Shown here: piece by piece, positions 12,749 through 12,820 of the stretch
Layout of the letters: the number at the start of each line of letters is the position of its first letter
How positions within the stretch are numbered: the stretch's first letter is position 1
NCBI GenBank assembly: GCA_934101345.1
Contig: CAKOQV010000036.1
Location: forward strand, 1-12,820
Source: an uncultured Bacilli bacterium
GTDB lineage: Bacteria > Bacillota_I > Bacilli_A > RF39 > UBA660
DNA: 12,820 nucleotides
Direction: 5' to 3'
Made by a program: the position numbers and the translations under genes
Notes under the pieces: model-generated
What the model was told of the DNA's origin: nothing
Database searches by the model: none
What the model saw: the letters and a program-made list of their open reading frames with translations, nothing else

Positions 12749-12777
12749 ATATTACCATAAATATATTTTTTTATCAA
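12749..12777 (-). promoter_or_regulatory. Promoter of the prepilin 2-lspA-rluD operon
   Basis: On the - strand TTGATA (12772-12777), 17 bp, TAATAT (12749-12754), with TG one base before the -10. The -10 ends 5 nt from the Shine-Dalgarno. Beyond it, 12778-12820 shows no further feature. Confidence 0.65.
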
Positions 12778-12820
12778 GGACTTGCTTTTTTACCTAGTTG
12801 TTTATATAATTAGATTGTGG

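Noticed and set aside
12774..12796. CAAGGACTTG followed by T6 on the + strand as a terminator
   Set aside because: The two arms leave only a 2-nt loop, so a stable hairpin cannot form, and no + strand gene ends here.
1..12820. CRISPR arrays, insertion sequences or prophage genes
   Set aside because: No regularly spaced direct repeats, transposase-like frames or phage structural genes were seen on either strand.

Overview
The window is chromosomal DNA of a very AT-rich, spore-forming, low-GC Gram-positive bacterium (Bacillota), most like an uncultured gut member of Bacilli/Erysipelotrichia-type lineages. The spore formation call rests on clear sigG, gerQ and ylmC genes. Promoters are sigma-A type and intergenic gaps are short. 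The standard genetic code is used: tRNA-Trp has anticodon CCA, and the encoded tryptophans are TGG codons. I cannot name the species.

Layout on the + strand axis: tRNA-Trp with its terminator (3-116, +). Then, on the - strand, a 1096-residue protein joining an Mrr-type nuclease domain to a STAND NTPase, like Avs antiphage proteins (192-3482); yidD (3534-3758); an ABC-exporter membrane domain with no ATPase, tightly coupled to pduL (3792-5283). A divergent region at 5284-5410 leads to the + strand genes gerQ (5411-5782) and a LemA-family gene (5871-6419). From 6426 to the end everything is again on the - strand: a CmpB-type membrane protein, ung, a prepilin, ylmC, an APH-fold sugar-kinase-like gene, sigG, rluD, lspA and a second prepilin.

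Transcription units as I read them (- strand, 5' to 3'): prepilin 2 > lspA > rluD, closed by a strong terminator at 10748-10783; sigG (own sigma-G-like promoter) > kinase (own promoter) with a terminator at 8579-8607; ylmC with a hairpin at 8278-8312; prepilin 1 > ung > CmpB; pduL > ABC; yidD alone; the Avs-like gene alone. sigG, ylmC, lspA and rluD look like a rearranged remnant of the sigG-ylm-lspA-ylyB neighbourhood known from Bacillus subtilis. sigG and ylmC are late sporulation genes; gerQ encodes a spore coat protein.

Most notable: (1) the Mrr-STAND defence-type gene beside tRNA-Trp; (2) the sigG leader, where a sigma-G-like promoter lies inside a hairpin that could hide the sigG ribosome-binding site only in read-through transcripts; (3) a 16-bp perfect inverted repeat enclosing the ribosome-binding site and start of the CmpB-type gene; (4) an orphan ABC membrane domain; (5) a possible 70-nt RNA between rluD and sigG; (6) a uniform compact architecture in which the -10 box nearly touches the Shine-Dalgarno sequence and stop codons lie inside terminator stems. 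All functional statements are from sequence reading alone; no database search was run.
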